Made by a program: the position numbers and the translations under genes. Shown here piece after piece: positions 1 to 12,311 of a stretch of DNA of 64,000 nucleotides (its first letter is position 1; each line of letters begins with the position of its first letter). Source of the DNA: Cephalotus follicularis (lineage: Eukaryota > Streptophyta > Magnoliopsida > Oxalidales > Cephalotaceae); contig BDDD01001651.1 in NCBI GenBank assembly GCA_001972305.1, forward strand, positions 241,300 through 305,299. Reading direction: 5' to 3'. The notes under the pieces are model-generated. The model worked only from the letters and a program-made list of their open reading frames with translations. It did not search any database and was not told where the DNA came from.

Positions 1-2044
1 ATATAACAAAACTAGTCCATAATGACACGTCCACAGATCACATGGATCACCACAGCATCTACAAAATTGAATTGGTGTCACCATTGGAAACAATGGTGAC
101 ACACAAGCATGGCAAGAAGAAAAGGGTGAAGGCTCCTTCTTTCTTTGCCGGTACGAGCTTGAGTAGATTCCCTTTGATGTTCTCCAAGCCTCAGGAACAG
201 TAAGTAATCCAACCAGCAATCACAAAGTGTATGAACTCACACTCTCTCTCACTTAGCTTAGAAAAGGTGTATTGATTTTGACCAATGAAGTCAACAATCA
301 ATCCACCCTAGATAAGCCTTTGCTTGGTGTATACCAGATAAAGAATCGCTCACAATCTACAGAGGAATTCGAGCTCTCAATTGCCCAACAAAAACTCAAA
401 CTTTCCACACATTCACCTTCTGCAGAAAATGCATATAACTAGCCTCATACTCTCTCTCTCAATCTCCCATTCACTCAGGATCATGGCCTTCACTCCCTAG
501 GAGTCCGAAGCCATGATTCCCACGTTTCTAAAACGTGTAAAATCAAGAGAGACCGGCTAAGGATGTGAGAGATGTAGTGCCCACGAAGTGAGATCGTGCC
601 CTGGTTGCACGTTCTGCTCAAAGACGTCGACGCCTTCCAAAGGACGTCGACGCCTATGCAACGTGGCACTTAAGCACATCGATGCTTTCTAAAAGATATC
701 GACGTCTTTATCAGAGAAAAGCATCGACGTCTTTCTAAAAGACATCGACGCCTTCTGGCCAATCAAGCATAAAGAGTCTAACTCTTTTAGTGATTTCATG
801 TACCTTTCAAATATTGGTTAAGTAATATCAAGCATATGTGTTTCCACGAAATGCAAAATCCACACAACCGATATTTGACACCAAGACTTAATATGTCCAA
901 CATATTAAAGATCTAATCATTATAAGGCAGGGACCCTTTAAAATCTTGGTTAAAACGAGAGGTGTTCTCAAATTACTGAAATACCCCTAGGGTTCAGTTT
1001 AGCCATTCTAAATAGTCCTCGACCATTTAAATGCTCTAGGAATAATATCTAATATTATCCAGATGAAAAATTAATCTAATTAATTTTCCCATAATTTATT
1101 ACAAACCGTATTAACCCTAGATTTTCTAAATCATCGGTTCGCGTGTACTATAATCCCTTGTCATGCTTGGCCCCGATTGAGGTCTAGGGTAAGGATATGT
1201 GTCAACCCTAGATCGTACCTCAATGGCTAAAATATCTGATCATTACTAGGACCTTTGGTAAACTCTCCGGAAATCTAATTTTCAGTCTACCTCAACCTTG
1301 GCCAAGAATTTCATAAGTCCAAAGTATAATCAGACCATAATAGGGCCGATCACCTTCGCTCAGGTGTGACAATCCCATATTGTGCACTCACTTATATTCG
1401 TATAGATTCGATCATACCCAAAGACCACCCGATTGCAAGCCCTGCGTAAGGACTGGGTAAGGTGGAGATCAAAGCATAACCCTCTCCATACAATATAGAG
1501 TAGCCACTCAGATCTAAGGATCAGACGATTTAAAGAACTCGCTAAGTGATAATCACTTATACACAACCGCAATAAGCAGGAGTCACTACTGACACGAGAA
1601 TAGCGACTATCCAAACAGTGTCCCCTACGCGGGTCCTGTTCAGTGTACACGCTCCCAGCGCGCACCCCGTATTTGCCCTAGTGTCCAACACATATGGTAG
1701 TGAGAGAATCCATCCCCCGATTCCATGAGCAGGCAACATACGCGCAAGTCTATCCGGTTCACTAATGCCCACAAAGTGAACCTATGACTTGGAACAAGTT
1801 TGACATAAGGAATAAGGTAACCAGTCTCACAGCCTCCATGCCAGGCATCCAACCTTATGTCGGGACATCACTAGTATAAGTAGGTAATAAAAAGAACTAC
1901 TTCAATTATATGATAAAATACAAGTGATATAGCCATAACAAATTTAGCACGCATCATATATATATAAGAATAAGATTGTTCCATACATGGTAAGATATAA
2001 TATGATAACCCATCTAATGGCTTGTCGGGTCACTATATCTAACA
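1..2044 (-). mobile_element. Copia-type LTR fragment
   Basis: No credible protein is encoded here. The right edge is sharp: at 2044 the plus strand ends in ...TATATCTAACA, so read from the minus strand an LTR starts TGTTAGATATAGTGACC, the usual TG start of plant Copia LTRs. The body (about 1300-1860) is mixed-composition sequence typical of long Copia LTRs, and 615-750 holds repeated GACGTCGACGCCT-like motifs. To the right begins a different GC-rich LTR, so this element probably inserted into that one. The other end lies outside the window, so neither a target duplication nor full length can be checked. The Copia assignment rests on the terminal motif and general look. Confidence 0.5.
615..755. 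repeat. Degenerate GACGTCGACGCCTT-like repeats
   Basis: About six imperfect copies of a motif like ATCGACGTCTTTCTAAAAG occur in roughly 140 bp, inside the Copia-type LTR. A comparable GTCAGCGCTT motif array occurs in the other Copia LTR at 41710-42080. Such arrays are part of LTR sequence and not a separate gene feature. Confidence 0.5.
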
Positions 2045-2712
2045 CTCACGAGCCGCCTCCGGGCAGCGCGTGTCAGCCATGGGTGGTCACCGGTCAGTAA
2101 CAAAGAAGTCCGGATCTGGTGCGTCGGAGGACGGAGATCACGGGTCTGGGGCGCGTTGGTCACGGCGTCGCCGCGTCTGTCCAGAAAGAATGAGTTTGAC
2201 CGCGGCTGACTTCGCCCCCGATCTGCGCTGCCGGTGTGGTCACGGGTCGAGGTTGGTCGCGTTCGAACCACCGCGATGTTAGGATGCCGAATCTGGGCTC
2301 ACCTTGCTATAACGGTTACCGTAGACGGCGGATCGACGCAAAACAGAGGCAGAGAGAGAAGAGCTTTGAGCGCGCACTGTGGTCGTTTGCCGGCGATGGG
2401 GTGGGGTGCGACGTGCTCGAGAGGTGACGGCGGTTCGACCGGTAACTTCGCCAGCGTCAGATCGGCAGTGATGCCGGTGGCAAAGGGAGCAGAAAGAGAG
2501 AGAACGGGAGAGAGGAGAGAGAAACTGGAGAGAGAGAGAGAGAGAGAGCAAAAATAAGATAAAAAATGGCATTTTTCCTTTATATTTAAACAAAACGGAC
2601 TGAGTTTTGCCCAGAATTTAATCTATACGGACAGAAATTGGATGTTTAGGACATACCACTTGGCTTATTTTCTGAGTTCAACAGTCATTTCAGTAAAACA
2701 TCATTTAATTTA

Positions 2713-3922
2713 GGGTAAATTACACAAAAACACTTGAGTTTTATCTCCGTGGACACTTTAGCACTTGAAGATTCAAAACAGAAACTTTGACAATTATAAT
2801 GATGTTTGGTAGACAGTTAGACACTTGCCGTTAATCTGCTTTTAGTTTATTCGTTAGTTTTACACTGCCACATCAGCATCATATTAATAACATTTTGTTA
2901 ATACCAAAAATAACCGTCAGGTCATCTCCATGGCCACGAACACGCATAGCCTCCTTTGATGGCCTGCCTTTCATCTCCATAACCCCTTCAGATTACCAGG
3001 CAGTGTCTGCCTTCACCACCCTCACGCTCCTGGAGAAGTTTGCGTCGTGTGTGCCTTCGGTGAACTCCTTCGACCACCACATCAAATCCACATGGGGCCT
3101 CTCTAAACCAACCACTGTGGGCTTATTGGACCACCGCCATATCACCATTCAACTGCAATATCTGGACGATCTCTCCCTTGCCTGGTCCAGAGAATCCCGA
3201 GCCTTCGACAACAAGAGTTTCCTCCTGCTACGCTGGTCCCCTGACTCACGTCACCGAGACTCTCCTCTTGCTGCGGTTTCGGGCCTGCCTCTCCCTCTCC
3301 ATAACCCTTCAATTCCGAAGTTCATTGGTGACTCCCTCGGCCACTACCTGCGCTCGGACGCCAACACAGTCAAATTCAAGCATCCACGAGCTACTCGCAT
3401 TTGTGTGGAGCTGGACTTATCCGCACCACCGCCACCGGCGTTTATAGTTGCTATCGGAGATTTGAAGCTCCGTCAGCGCATCATCTTTGAGTCTCGACTC
3501 CTCTTCTGCCCCCACCGTCGTCTCCAAGGCCACGGTACTCCCAACTGCCGCTCCCTCAAAAGGAAGCTAGCCTCTGTTCTGGCGCCCCCCCGCAGCGCCT
3601 TCAGGTAAGGACAACTGTGGTGGTTTGCTGCCTGCAGGTTCTGTCTCCTCTAGGCTCCCCAACCTTGCCCATCCCCTGCCTCATGATGCATTGCCCAGAC
3701 GCCCACAAGGTGTTTGTGAAAATGCCCAGTGCCCCCTTCCCTCACAAATCAGCCTCTTCTTCGGGCTGAGGCAATCCCAAACCTTCCTCTATAAGGGTAG
3801 TATTGTAATTTACAATTTTCGTTAACAACGTTAATAATGAGGTGTGACTTTGTCATTTTGTAATCTTCAGGTGCTAAAGTGTCCACGGAGATAAAACTCA
3901 AGTGTTTTTGTGTAATTGACCC
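2713..3922 (+). mobile_element. Mutator-like element with 9-bp target duplication (Pack-MULE-like)
   Basis: The ends are long inverted repeats: GGGTAAATTACACAAAAACA at the left and its near-perfect reverse complement ending TTGACCC at the right, continuing for about 55 bp through the CTCCGTGGACACTTTAGCAC segment. It is flanked by perfect 9-bp direct repeats TTTAATTTA (2704-2712 and 3923-3931), the size left by Mutator-superfamily transposition. The related LTR at 9440-12311 has a single TTTAATTTA (12121-12129) at the equivalent place, so it preserves the empty site. The inside is GC-rich, unlike the AT-rich ends, and carries a captured coding fragment. There is no transposase, so it is non-autonomous. 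Confidence 0.9.
2895..3608 (+). pseudogene. Captured DUF4283/zinc-knuckle gene fragment inside the Mutator-like element
   Basis: An open frame of about 237 codons resembles the DUF4283 domain found in ORF1-like proteins of plant LINEs and in related host genes. Visible landmarks, in order, are a W-G-L segment near residue 68, a long region ending LLLRWSPD near 111-118, the GLPLPLHN segment near 129-136, the ARxCVExDLS-type stretch (here RATRICVELDLS, about 164-175), and a zinc-knuckle-like end FCPHRRLQGHGTPNC in which one expected Cys is replaced. The frame has no ATG: it opens with TTG and contains no internal Met. It is therefore more likely a captured fragment than a working gene, unless it is read from an upstream exon. 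The frame ends within the element, about 310 bp before the right end. Confidence 0.65.
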
Positions 3923-4236
3923 TTTAATTTAAAGCAAAGAAAACTTGTTATGCAGAAAAACCATCAGAATGAAATCGCAATGGTAAAAAATTTATTAATA
4001 CCTTGATGCATATGTCATGAATGTCCGAAAAATAGCCTAACCGCTAGATAGACAGGCAAATTGCCACATAGACTCCACAGACACAGATCGTACTAGGACA
4101 CGGATGTCACAAATTATGTTAATAGCAACATAATGATGCTATGATTCTATATTTATGGCTTTATGGAATCAAATCATTTACGAGATGTCATCTCATGATC
4201 ATGTTTATGAAACTTATAGTTAGCCTATTATTTAAA

Positions 4237-4861
4237 GGGTTTTGTTAATAAGTGCCCTAAGGACGAGAAATTTTTGCATGCACGCAGTGTATATATAGTA
4301 CACGTGGTGCACTAAACCAATAATATAAAGTCACGTAAGCATAATTAATGATGTTTGTCTTTTATTCACCTAATAACTATCATTAATTATGCTTACGTGT
4401 CTGATTATTATTGGCTAAGTGCATGGGCACGTGACGCACTGAGTGCATGTAAGAATTTCTCCGTAAGGGCACGTGATAAGCATTTTTCTAATTGATTAAT
4501 TATCAATTGAACCAATCAGAAATGTGTGATATTTAGTAAAAATTGATGTTTTCGAAACAGTAGAGGCAATCAACCAGTCACGTAAGCATAATTAATGATC
4601 TTTGTCTTTGATTCTCTCAACAATTATCATTAATTATGTTTACGTGTCTGAGTATTATTGGCTAAGTGCATGGCCACGTGACGCACTAAGTGCATGTAAG
4701 AATTTCTCCTTAAGGGCATTTATTAAGCATTTTTCTGATTGGTTAATTATCAATTGAACCAATTATAAATGTGTGATATTTAGTAAAAATTGATGTTTTC
4801 AAGACAGTAGAAGCAATCAACCAATCAGAAAAGTGCTTAACAGGTGCCTAACAAAACCCCC
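4237..4861. mobile_element. Mutator-type MITE with internal tandem duplication
   Basis: A 625-bp non-coding element is bounded by imperfect inverted ends (GGGTTTTGTTAATAAGTGCC at the left; the right end reads ...CCTAACAAAACCCCC). It is flanked by perfect 9-bp direct repeats TTATTTAAA (4228-4236 and 4862-4870), the size expected of the Mutator superfamily. Inside are two copies of a 247-bp unit (4330-4576 and 4577-4823). It codes for nothing visible. Confidence 0.85.
4330..4823. repeat. Two tandem 247-bp units with internal palindromes
   Basis: Each unit opens with CACGTAAGCATAATTAATGA and carries the reverse complement of that arm about 48 bp later (first unit 4332-4352 versus 4380-4400), so it can fold into a hairpin. 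The units differ by a modest number of substitutions. They lie within the Mutator-type MITE. Confidence 0.85.
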
Positions 4862-4870
4862 TTATTTAAA

Positions 4871-7660
4871 ACTTCGTTATTCTACTAAAAAGTGGTTTTC
4901 TAAGCTAGTATTTTTCAAATTCTTAAAACTATAATTAATGTTACCAAAGTGGAAGAATGTTAAAAATATTTATAAAATATTATGCTTTTATTAATTGTTG
5001 ATTTTAGTTTTTTAATACTGATAGAATAATGATTCGTTTGAAATAAGTTTTTGACCTAATTATAGTATAATGATCTATTTTATATATATTATCATAATTC
5101 AGTTTGTGGTGTGAATCGTTGTTAGTGTAGGTTGTTCAACTCAGTATCATATGATGGAAAAACCTACTAAAATTTATATATTTATGTCAAATTAGGCCCT
5201 TCTCCTACTCCTGTATCTACACCTATCGTAGAGCCTCATATTATCTAAAGCGAAAAAGAAGAATAAATGTTTGATTTTGGATCGTTCTTGCTAATTATAC
5301 TGCTTAATTTGAACATGAATCAACTAAATTCGTAGTATGTTTATTGATTATGAGTATTCTAAAATCGAATATGATAATTTATTTCAAAATAGGTTCCAAA
5401 AAAGAGGTAGCCTTAGTTGGACCTGCAGCTATATATATATATATATATATATTGTAGAAAGGAGCCAAAACTTTGACAAAGCGAGAAAGGAGCATCAAGA
5501 AAGAGAGAAAAAAAAAAAAAGCAAAACTTTTGAGATACGGCTTTGATGATAACAACAAAAAGTCAAAAACAAAACGGAGGAGAAATGGGTAGAAGAGAAA
5601 TAGTTGTAATGATGGGGATTGACTGACTGTCATATGCAAACACGCCTTGTATATATGACAATATTACTTACTAGAGGGCCTACCCGAAAATATTCTTTCC
5701 CTTTTATATAGGAAAGCTAATCTAGACATTTGATTGGCTATCAGTTGATTTGATTTTCTTTCTTTTGCTCAATCGCCATTGTTGCGTGTTCAATAAACCA
5801 GCTGCTGCTATAATTTAATTTGGCAGTGTTGTTATTTGTGCACATGGCAATGACATTTATTAATTTGTCTAGTATGCATGCCAAACAAGATTGTAGTATT
5901 TCCATGCATGCATGCTTTGTGGATATCCCTTCCTTTTACAGCGAAAAGCTTCTTTCCATATATTTCTCAAATTGTTTGATTGCAATGAACTGATGTTGGA
6001 ATTAATTTACATGGAATCTTTGTTGGTTATTAATCTATAAATAAGATTAATTCGCGTAAATATTAATTATTTATTTATTTCATATTTACTTAGCAAAGAT
6101 CTTTATATTTACGTGTAATTATACGTTGTTGATTTAATGTATAACTGTATGATGTAATGTATACGGGAATCTTTCCATAAACAAATATTAAAGAGAAGAT
6201 AAATCATTGATATGCTTTTGTTGTGTGTGATATTCTTTTTTTTCTAGTGAATCGTTTTATTAACTTATAGGAAATAAATTTGTATGCACTCAACTAATAA
6301 TACGTAATCACATAAACATAATAAATAAAGTATATCTGTAAAATAAAAGATAAAATAATTAATTAATACTTATATGATCATGCATTATTGATTAAATATA
6401 CCAAGTGACTTATGCACTGAAAAATTTCTTATCTTATTCATGGAGTGCAATATTTTCAAACACCAAACAGGGCATAATTTTTAAAGGGCATTATACAAAT
6501 TTGTATTTGAACGTAATTAAGCACACATCTACGTATCTAAATCTTTACCAAATTACGTACAGTTCCACCCAGTATTTTATGTATGTATTATTACTTGATC
6601 CTGATTCGATATCAAAACTTACTAAATTCTTAAATAACGCATATTGGGATTCCATACCAAAATCTATTTTTAAAAGCCCAACATCAAATGCTATATTTAT
6701 GTGCATAGATCATACGATATCTAAAGTTGGTAATGATATTTTGTGTCAATCAGTCACAGTAGAAAGGAGAAAGATGGAGCAATGATAGGGCACTGAGGAT
6801 ATGGTTGCAGATTCCCCACCCAAACGAAGCAGAAAGGAGAAACTCAACCATTCAATCACTCCTTTAATAATTGCATACTGTCAGACGCATGCATGGAACC
6901 CTACAATCACATACCAACTTAGTCCAAAATATATATACCAACATAATGAATTTGAAGTAAGTTTTTGAAATATGCAAAATAAATCAGTCATCACCAGTAT
7001 TACTCATGAGATTATACTGATGAGATTTTTTTGTTACCATCATCATATTATGTCAAATAGATATATCTTGAGTTTAACATTGTATGTCTTAATCTCTTCG
7101 TTTGTGACTGTCGCTTTGATTATCTCACTAATCACTACACTTTATGTACTCTTCAATAATGGAGCAACTTGAGGTCCACTAACAATTACTATGGTTTAAG
7201 AAGATGTTTATTTTTATTTATAATTAATTCGTTCCTTATAATAAACAATGCAATCAACTCGATTAATTAGGTTTAGATTTTGGATATATTTCTCATGCAT
7301 TTATCACGTGGAAAAATTTTAGGTACACTCATTATAATCACATGATTTATGTACCAATATAATAATACGTATAGTTGTAAATCATAATTTTTTTGTTATT
7401 AATCTAATACATTCTATTCTTAAACTTATGTGATTATAAATTATTAAGTTAATAATAATGTTAAATGTATCAAACACTTGTATCATTTATTATTTTAACT
7501 AATGTGATACTAAATGACATACATTTATTAATTCATAGCAAAACGCAATTAGATGTGGAGAAAAAAAATACTAAAAATATTGAGAGATATACCTCTTTTT
7601 TTATTTGGCTGATTTATTCAATGCAAAAAGAATCTTCCTATGATATATAGAACAAGGAAG
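4871..7660. other. AT-rich intergenic spacer
   Basis: I see no gene here. The open frames are short, AT-biased and without recognisable domains, including a 126-codon frame at 6405-6785. An (AT)n microsatellite lies at about 5430-5452 and an A-run near 5508-5520. Confidence 0.6.
5430..5452. repeat. (AT)n microsatellite
   Basis: About 11 AT units. A frame runs through it by chance; it is not a gene. Confidence 0.9.
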
Positions 7661-7669
7661 CATAGTAAT

Positions 7670-8320
7670 GATTAGTAATGTTGGGACCTGGTCGCCTTCC
7701 CACGATCCACTTGTCCCCCGATCCCCCCACCACGCCTACCCCCACTGGACCCCACATATACCTATTATCTTAAAAAAAAATTAAGAAAAAATATTTGTGT
7801 GAATCCTATGCATGCACACCATATGAGAGATTAACAAAAAAAAAAAAAAGAAGAAGAATAGAGAATTTTTTATTTTTTTCTCTTTCCAATCATAAAAAAA
7901 ATTTCTCATTAATTTAATTAAATATTATTTAAATTTTTTTTAAAATTAGTTATATATATTTGTATTAGGTTTGTTTACATATTTACCTGATAGATGTACT
8001 TAAAATTTTATCTACTACATCAGGAAGAGACTTCATTTGGATTGGTCGACTCCACGTCATCAACTTCCCCCCATTGCCACCTCATTTCCACCAATCAGCT
8101 AATATCCGTGATCATCATCGTCAGTGTCAAAGTCACAATCATGCCACGTCGCCATTTGTCGCTCTTCAGGTCCCCACCTAGACTTTTGACAGGTGTCCCT
8201 CACGTGACCTCCTCCCCACTTCCATCATCCATTATTTGTTCAATTTCCACTAAACACTCACTCCCTCTTCTAGCGCGTGTAAATTTGAGTAAGCAAAAAG
8301 TTATTGACGTATGACGGTAA
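7670..8320. other. Less AT-rich patch with ACGT-core motifs
   Basis: Two C-rich stretches (7680-7760 and 8030-8280) stand out in AT-rich surroundings. The second has several ACGT-core sites of the kind plant bZIP factors bind: CCACGTCA near 8052, GCCACGTCGCC near 8143 and CACGTGAC near 8201. It also has CCAAT-like motifs. No coding region follows on either strand within about 1 kb. It could be an orphaned promoter fragment or part of an unrecognised repeat. Confidence 0.3.
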
Positions 8321-9050
8321 TACATCTTCTGTTCATATTTACATTAATCACATTAATCTCAGATGAAGTATTATCATAAATGATTACAGATATATTTTAT
8401 TACAAATTAATACATAAAAAATGATATTTAAAATTATTTGTGAAAATTATTATAATAATATCTTGACATATCAATTTTACTAATATCATAACTGTAATTA
8501 ATATTATTATTTCATTATTAACATTTGAATCGTAAAATATTATATGTTACACAATATTTGTTGAAATTTTTATACTTAAACTATTTTGTGTCAGTGACGT
8601 ACGATAGTAGTAATAATATATAATTTTCTTTTATGTATTTTGATTATTTGTACTATCCTATTAAAACTTAATTATTGATGATGTGGATTAATTTATTTTT
8701 TATTATATTATGATCTATGAATTAATTTTTACGAGTAATAGAGAATTGTTATACATGAATAAGTATATTTTTTTTTGTCTTTTTTATTATTTTGTTACAC
8801 ATGGGTATTAAAGAAATTTTGATTAGATCATCATAAGTTCATTTGTTGAACCAAATATTTGAATCATATTAATTCTCGAAAATATTACAAGTTGAAGAAT
8901 AAATCATAAATTCATGAATTTGATACTTAATTAGAAAGCTGTTTGTATTATTACCAAATTTATTTCTCTAAACAAACAGATCACTGCCCTTTAATGTGAT
9001 TAATATTGTTACATTTTATAGTTGATTATAATTTTTTATAGTAAGGTATG
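8321..9050. other. AT-rich intergenic spacer
   Basis: Very AT-rich with no open frame of note, no RNA gene and no clear repeat structure that I can see. Confidence 0.6.
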
Positions 9051-9395
9051 GGGTACCAACTTATAGACGTGGATCAATTAACACATCATAATGACGTCTT
9101 AAAAAAGTAGTTATTATTCGTCAAATTAGAAAATCATTACTTTGAGGACGTCATCTTGAGATTTTTCCATAAAAAAAAATTGTGAAGGTACTAACATGAC
9201 TGTTCACATCAATGCTAACACGGTATTGACATCTGCTAGCGTGACACTCAAACTAAGAGAAATTGTATGATGTCGTTAACAATCAGTTGTTTTTGGTGTG
9301 TCACGCCGGCATTATTAACGATCATGTCAGCATTCTTATTATTTGTGTTAATCTAAAGTGTTAATTGATCAAAATCTATAAATTCGGTGATGAAA
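9050..9395. mobile_element. Probable MITE
   Basis: Inverted arms about 23 bp long (9062-9084 and 9358-9380, sharing GATCAATTAACAC) bracket roughly 270 bp of non-coding sequence that itself has GACGTC-containing inverted segments. I could not define a target duplication, so the edges are approximate and the superfamily is open. Confidence 0.45.
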
Positions 9396-9439
9396 TTGAG
9401 CAAAATATATAAAATTATATTAGGGTATTAAACCCCACC

Positions 9440-10254
9440 TGACACGTCCGGACCCAGTTCACTGGGATCCGTCGCGCCCACTACGAGGTCAAGTCTCCCA
9501 TCAGAGACTCACCTCGTAGGTTCAACAGATCAAAGTTCCAGAAATACATTTTTCAAACAGAAGAATTTCTTAAAACCATTAAATAAACAGAAAAGTTTCT
9601 TCAAAGACTTGAAAATAATTCTTAAAACTATTAAATAAACAGAAAAGTTTCTTCAAAAACTTGAAAATAATTCTAACTCTTAAATTTTTACAAAAATCGA
9701 GCATGAAGTATTCGTTTATTGGACTATACCCCCTGTAAAGAAAACATAGTTTTATAAAATGGGATCAGCTCTCAGCAGACCACACTCCCGTAGGAGGAAA
9801 TTTTACAATATATAAAAAAAAAAACTAGGGCTCCACCCTTCTCATCAAAAACAGAAAACCTTTATATAAAAACATAATGTAATACGAAAATTTAAATGCT
9901 AATATTGTGGATGATATGCATATGTTGACTCTGGTAGACATGCCCTTGTGGTCTCACCTCAGCAGACTGACTGACTCCAGCTGACAGAGCTCAACAGACT
10001 AACCTGTCAGAATTAAAAATAAAAACAATGGAGGGGTTAGTCCGCAGGACTAGTGAGATGGAACAAAAGACTCAGGAGAGTTTTTGCTCGCATAAAAAGG
10101 CTTTTGCAAAGTAGTTATAAACAGAATATACAACAACTTAACAGAATTTTAAAAATAGAATATGAATCCAAAACCGATTTCTAAAACATAAATTTTCAGA
10201 ATCAGCAGATCAGATCATTTCCTTAAAACATATTTAAAATCATTAGAAACTCAG

Positions 10255-10312
<58 letters not shown>

Positions 10313-12311
10313 CGTTTAACAGAGTTTAAACAGAATAAATATATAAAGATGCAATGGGTCTACTAGGTAAGGTTGACGAATAGGCCCCGTCGGGCTGAAC
10401 GTCCAGCAGAAATAGTAGCAACGACACTGTCGTGTCAAAGTATCAGCAGAAGGTCATGCAAGTGTAGACAGTGTCTCTCATGGACATCAGAAATGTTACT
10501 AATACAATACCGATATTCCCAATGCATCATAATATACTTAAATAGATTTCAGAAACGTAGAAATCACCAATATTTCAAAACAGATTTAAAATAGATTCAA
10601 CAGATTCAAAATAGATTCAGACAGATACAGAATTCATTAATGTTTCAAAACATACTTAAAACAGATTTCAAACAGATCCAGAAATCATTTTCTTATCAAA
10701 TACATATATATCTGAAAATAGCGTCATACTATGACTATCATCTTGCAAGCGTTTGAAAACATTAAAAGAAAGTTTCAGATATTAAAACTTAAAACATCTT
10801 TCAGAAACAGAGTAATCCAAAATCATTTATATACAGAAATACTTAAGCGAAAACGTTCAAACATTTAAACCAATTAAAAGAACTTCAGAGTAAAAAGGTT
10901 AAAGAAAGCGTTCCACTCACAGACAGACGAGCAAGTCCCTTGACTGGTCGCCTCCATGGCCGACCTCAAAGGCAGGATCCTCTGCCAACAGACAAACAAA
11001 CATACAGACATATACATATCAGACCAGACTCAACAATCAAACAGAACTCAAACACGTACTAAGACGTGAAATGTTTTATGCAATGAAATGCGTGCAAATG
11101 TCAGAAAACTATAACGACCTATTCGGTCGACAGAAACAGAAGTCTGATTATAAAAAAACATCGTATAAACCTTCAATTTAAACACCCTTTCGAAAATCAT
11201 TAAAGCAAGTCCAAGTGGGTATCCAGGTTATCCAATTTTGAATTGATTATACAATTTAAGTTCGTATATATAACAGATACAGTAGTACATAATTCAATGG
11301 AAAATAGATTAACAGAACAGAGTTCAAAGTTTACCGAAAACAGACGGAGCGGAGCACGGAGCTGGAATCACCGAGCCGAACCGGAATGGATCACGTCTAC
11401 AAGGAAAACGGAGTCAGAAAGCTGTCAGAAATAGGCCGCCGGAGGTTGCAGGCGCGTGGGCCCACGCGCCACTGGCCGAAGCGTGTCACCCAAGCGCGGT
11501 GGTCAGACGACAGCGGGGAGGTCAGATCTGGCGAGCCGGAGGACGAGGATCACGGATCTGAGGCGCGTTGGTCACGACGCCGCCGCATCTGGCTGGAATA
11601 GGAGTGTTGACCGTGGCTTCCTTCGCCGCCGATCTGCGTTGCCGACGTCGTCACAGGTCGAGTCTGGTCGCGTTCGACTAGCCGCAACGTCAGGATGCCG
11701 GATCTGGGCTCGCATTGCCGTGACGGTCGCCGGAGACGGAGATATGGCACAAAACAGAGGCTGAGAGAGAGAAGCTCGTGGCGCGCGCTGTGGTCGTTCG
11801 CCGGCGATGGGGTGGGATCCGGTGTGCTCAAGAGACCATGGCGGTCCCGTCGATGCCTTCGTCGGCGTCGTTTCGACAGTGACGCTGACGAAAGGAGCAG
11901 AGAGAGAGAGAGAGTGGGAAAAAGGAGAGAGAAACTGGGGGAGAGAGAGAGAGAGAGAGAGAAATCCCAAAATAATGAAAAAAAAAAGCATTTCCTTTAA
12001 TATTAAATCCAAAATGGACAGGTCTTGTCCAAAATTTAACCGATACGAACAGAGATTGGATGTTTAGGATATACCACTTGGCCTATTTCTGAATTCAACA
12101 ATAATTTCAGTAAAATATCGTTTAATTTACAGCAATGAAATATTTATTTGTTATACAAATAAAACTGTCGGAATAAAAATCATACTGGTAAAAATTTATT
12201 AATGTCGTGATGCATATGTCATGAATGCCAAAAGAACAGACTAACAGCTAGATAGACAGACAGAAGTCATGTAAGCTCACAGATACAGACTACTGAGACA
12301 CGGATGTCACA
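9440..12311 (-). mobile_element. Solo LTR, 2.87 kb, GC-rich leader
   Basis: The element starts TGACACGTCCGGACCC and ends CACGGATGTCACA (TG...CA) and is flanked by perfect 5-bp repeats CCACC (9435-9439 and 12312-12316), as expected for an LTR retrotransposon insertion. No internal protein domains are present, so it is a solo LTR. By comparison with 15048-16714 it lies in minus orientation, starting at 12311. The GC-rich stretch 11440-11900 and the (GA)n tract at about 11938-11962 correspond to the leader. It contains a long (TA)n microsatellite. Its 3' end (GGACGTGTCA on the minus strand) resembles the other large LTRs here. I infer a Gypsy chromovirus (Tekay/Del-like) source, unproven. Confidence 0.85.
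10257..10311. repeat. (TA)n microsatellite, about 54 bp
   Basis: The longest simple repeat in the window, inside the solo LTR. It is likely to be length-polymorphic. Confidence 0.95.

Larger units (their letters stand above)
2045..4111 (-). mobile_element. GC-rich large LTR, interrupted and truncated
   Basis: This is part of the same LTR family as 9440-12311 and 15048-16714. Read on the minus strand it starts at 4111 with TGTGACATCCGTGTCC. A GC-rich leader with a GA-dinucleotide tract (2528-2548) follows. It is cut at 2044 by the Copia-type LTR. A Mutator-like element occupies 2713-3922, so the LTR sequence proper is 2045-2712 plus 3923-4111. Short frames in the GC-rich part run on both strands and have no recognisable domain, so I do not call them genes. 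The flank after the end is AATTA; its partner is not visible. Confidence 0.7.

Noticed and set aside
2014-2593. Several overlapping frames in the GC-rich region on both strands
   Set aside because: They cover an LTR leader shared with 11386-12067 and 15354-15863; no domain, different frames in each copy, GA/TC tracts inside.
6405-6785. 126-codon plus-strand frame
   Set aside because: AT-rich, no domain, no splice context or promoter; likely chance.
11386-12067. Frames of 86-146 codons on both strands
   Set aside because: Same LTR leader; composition-driven open frames.
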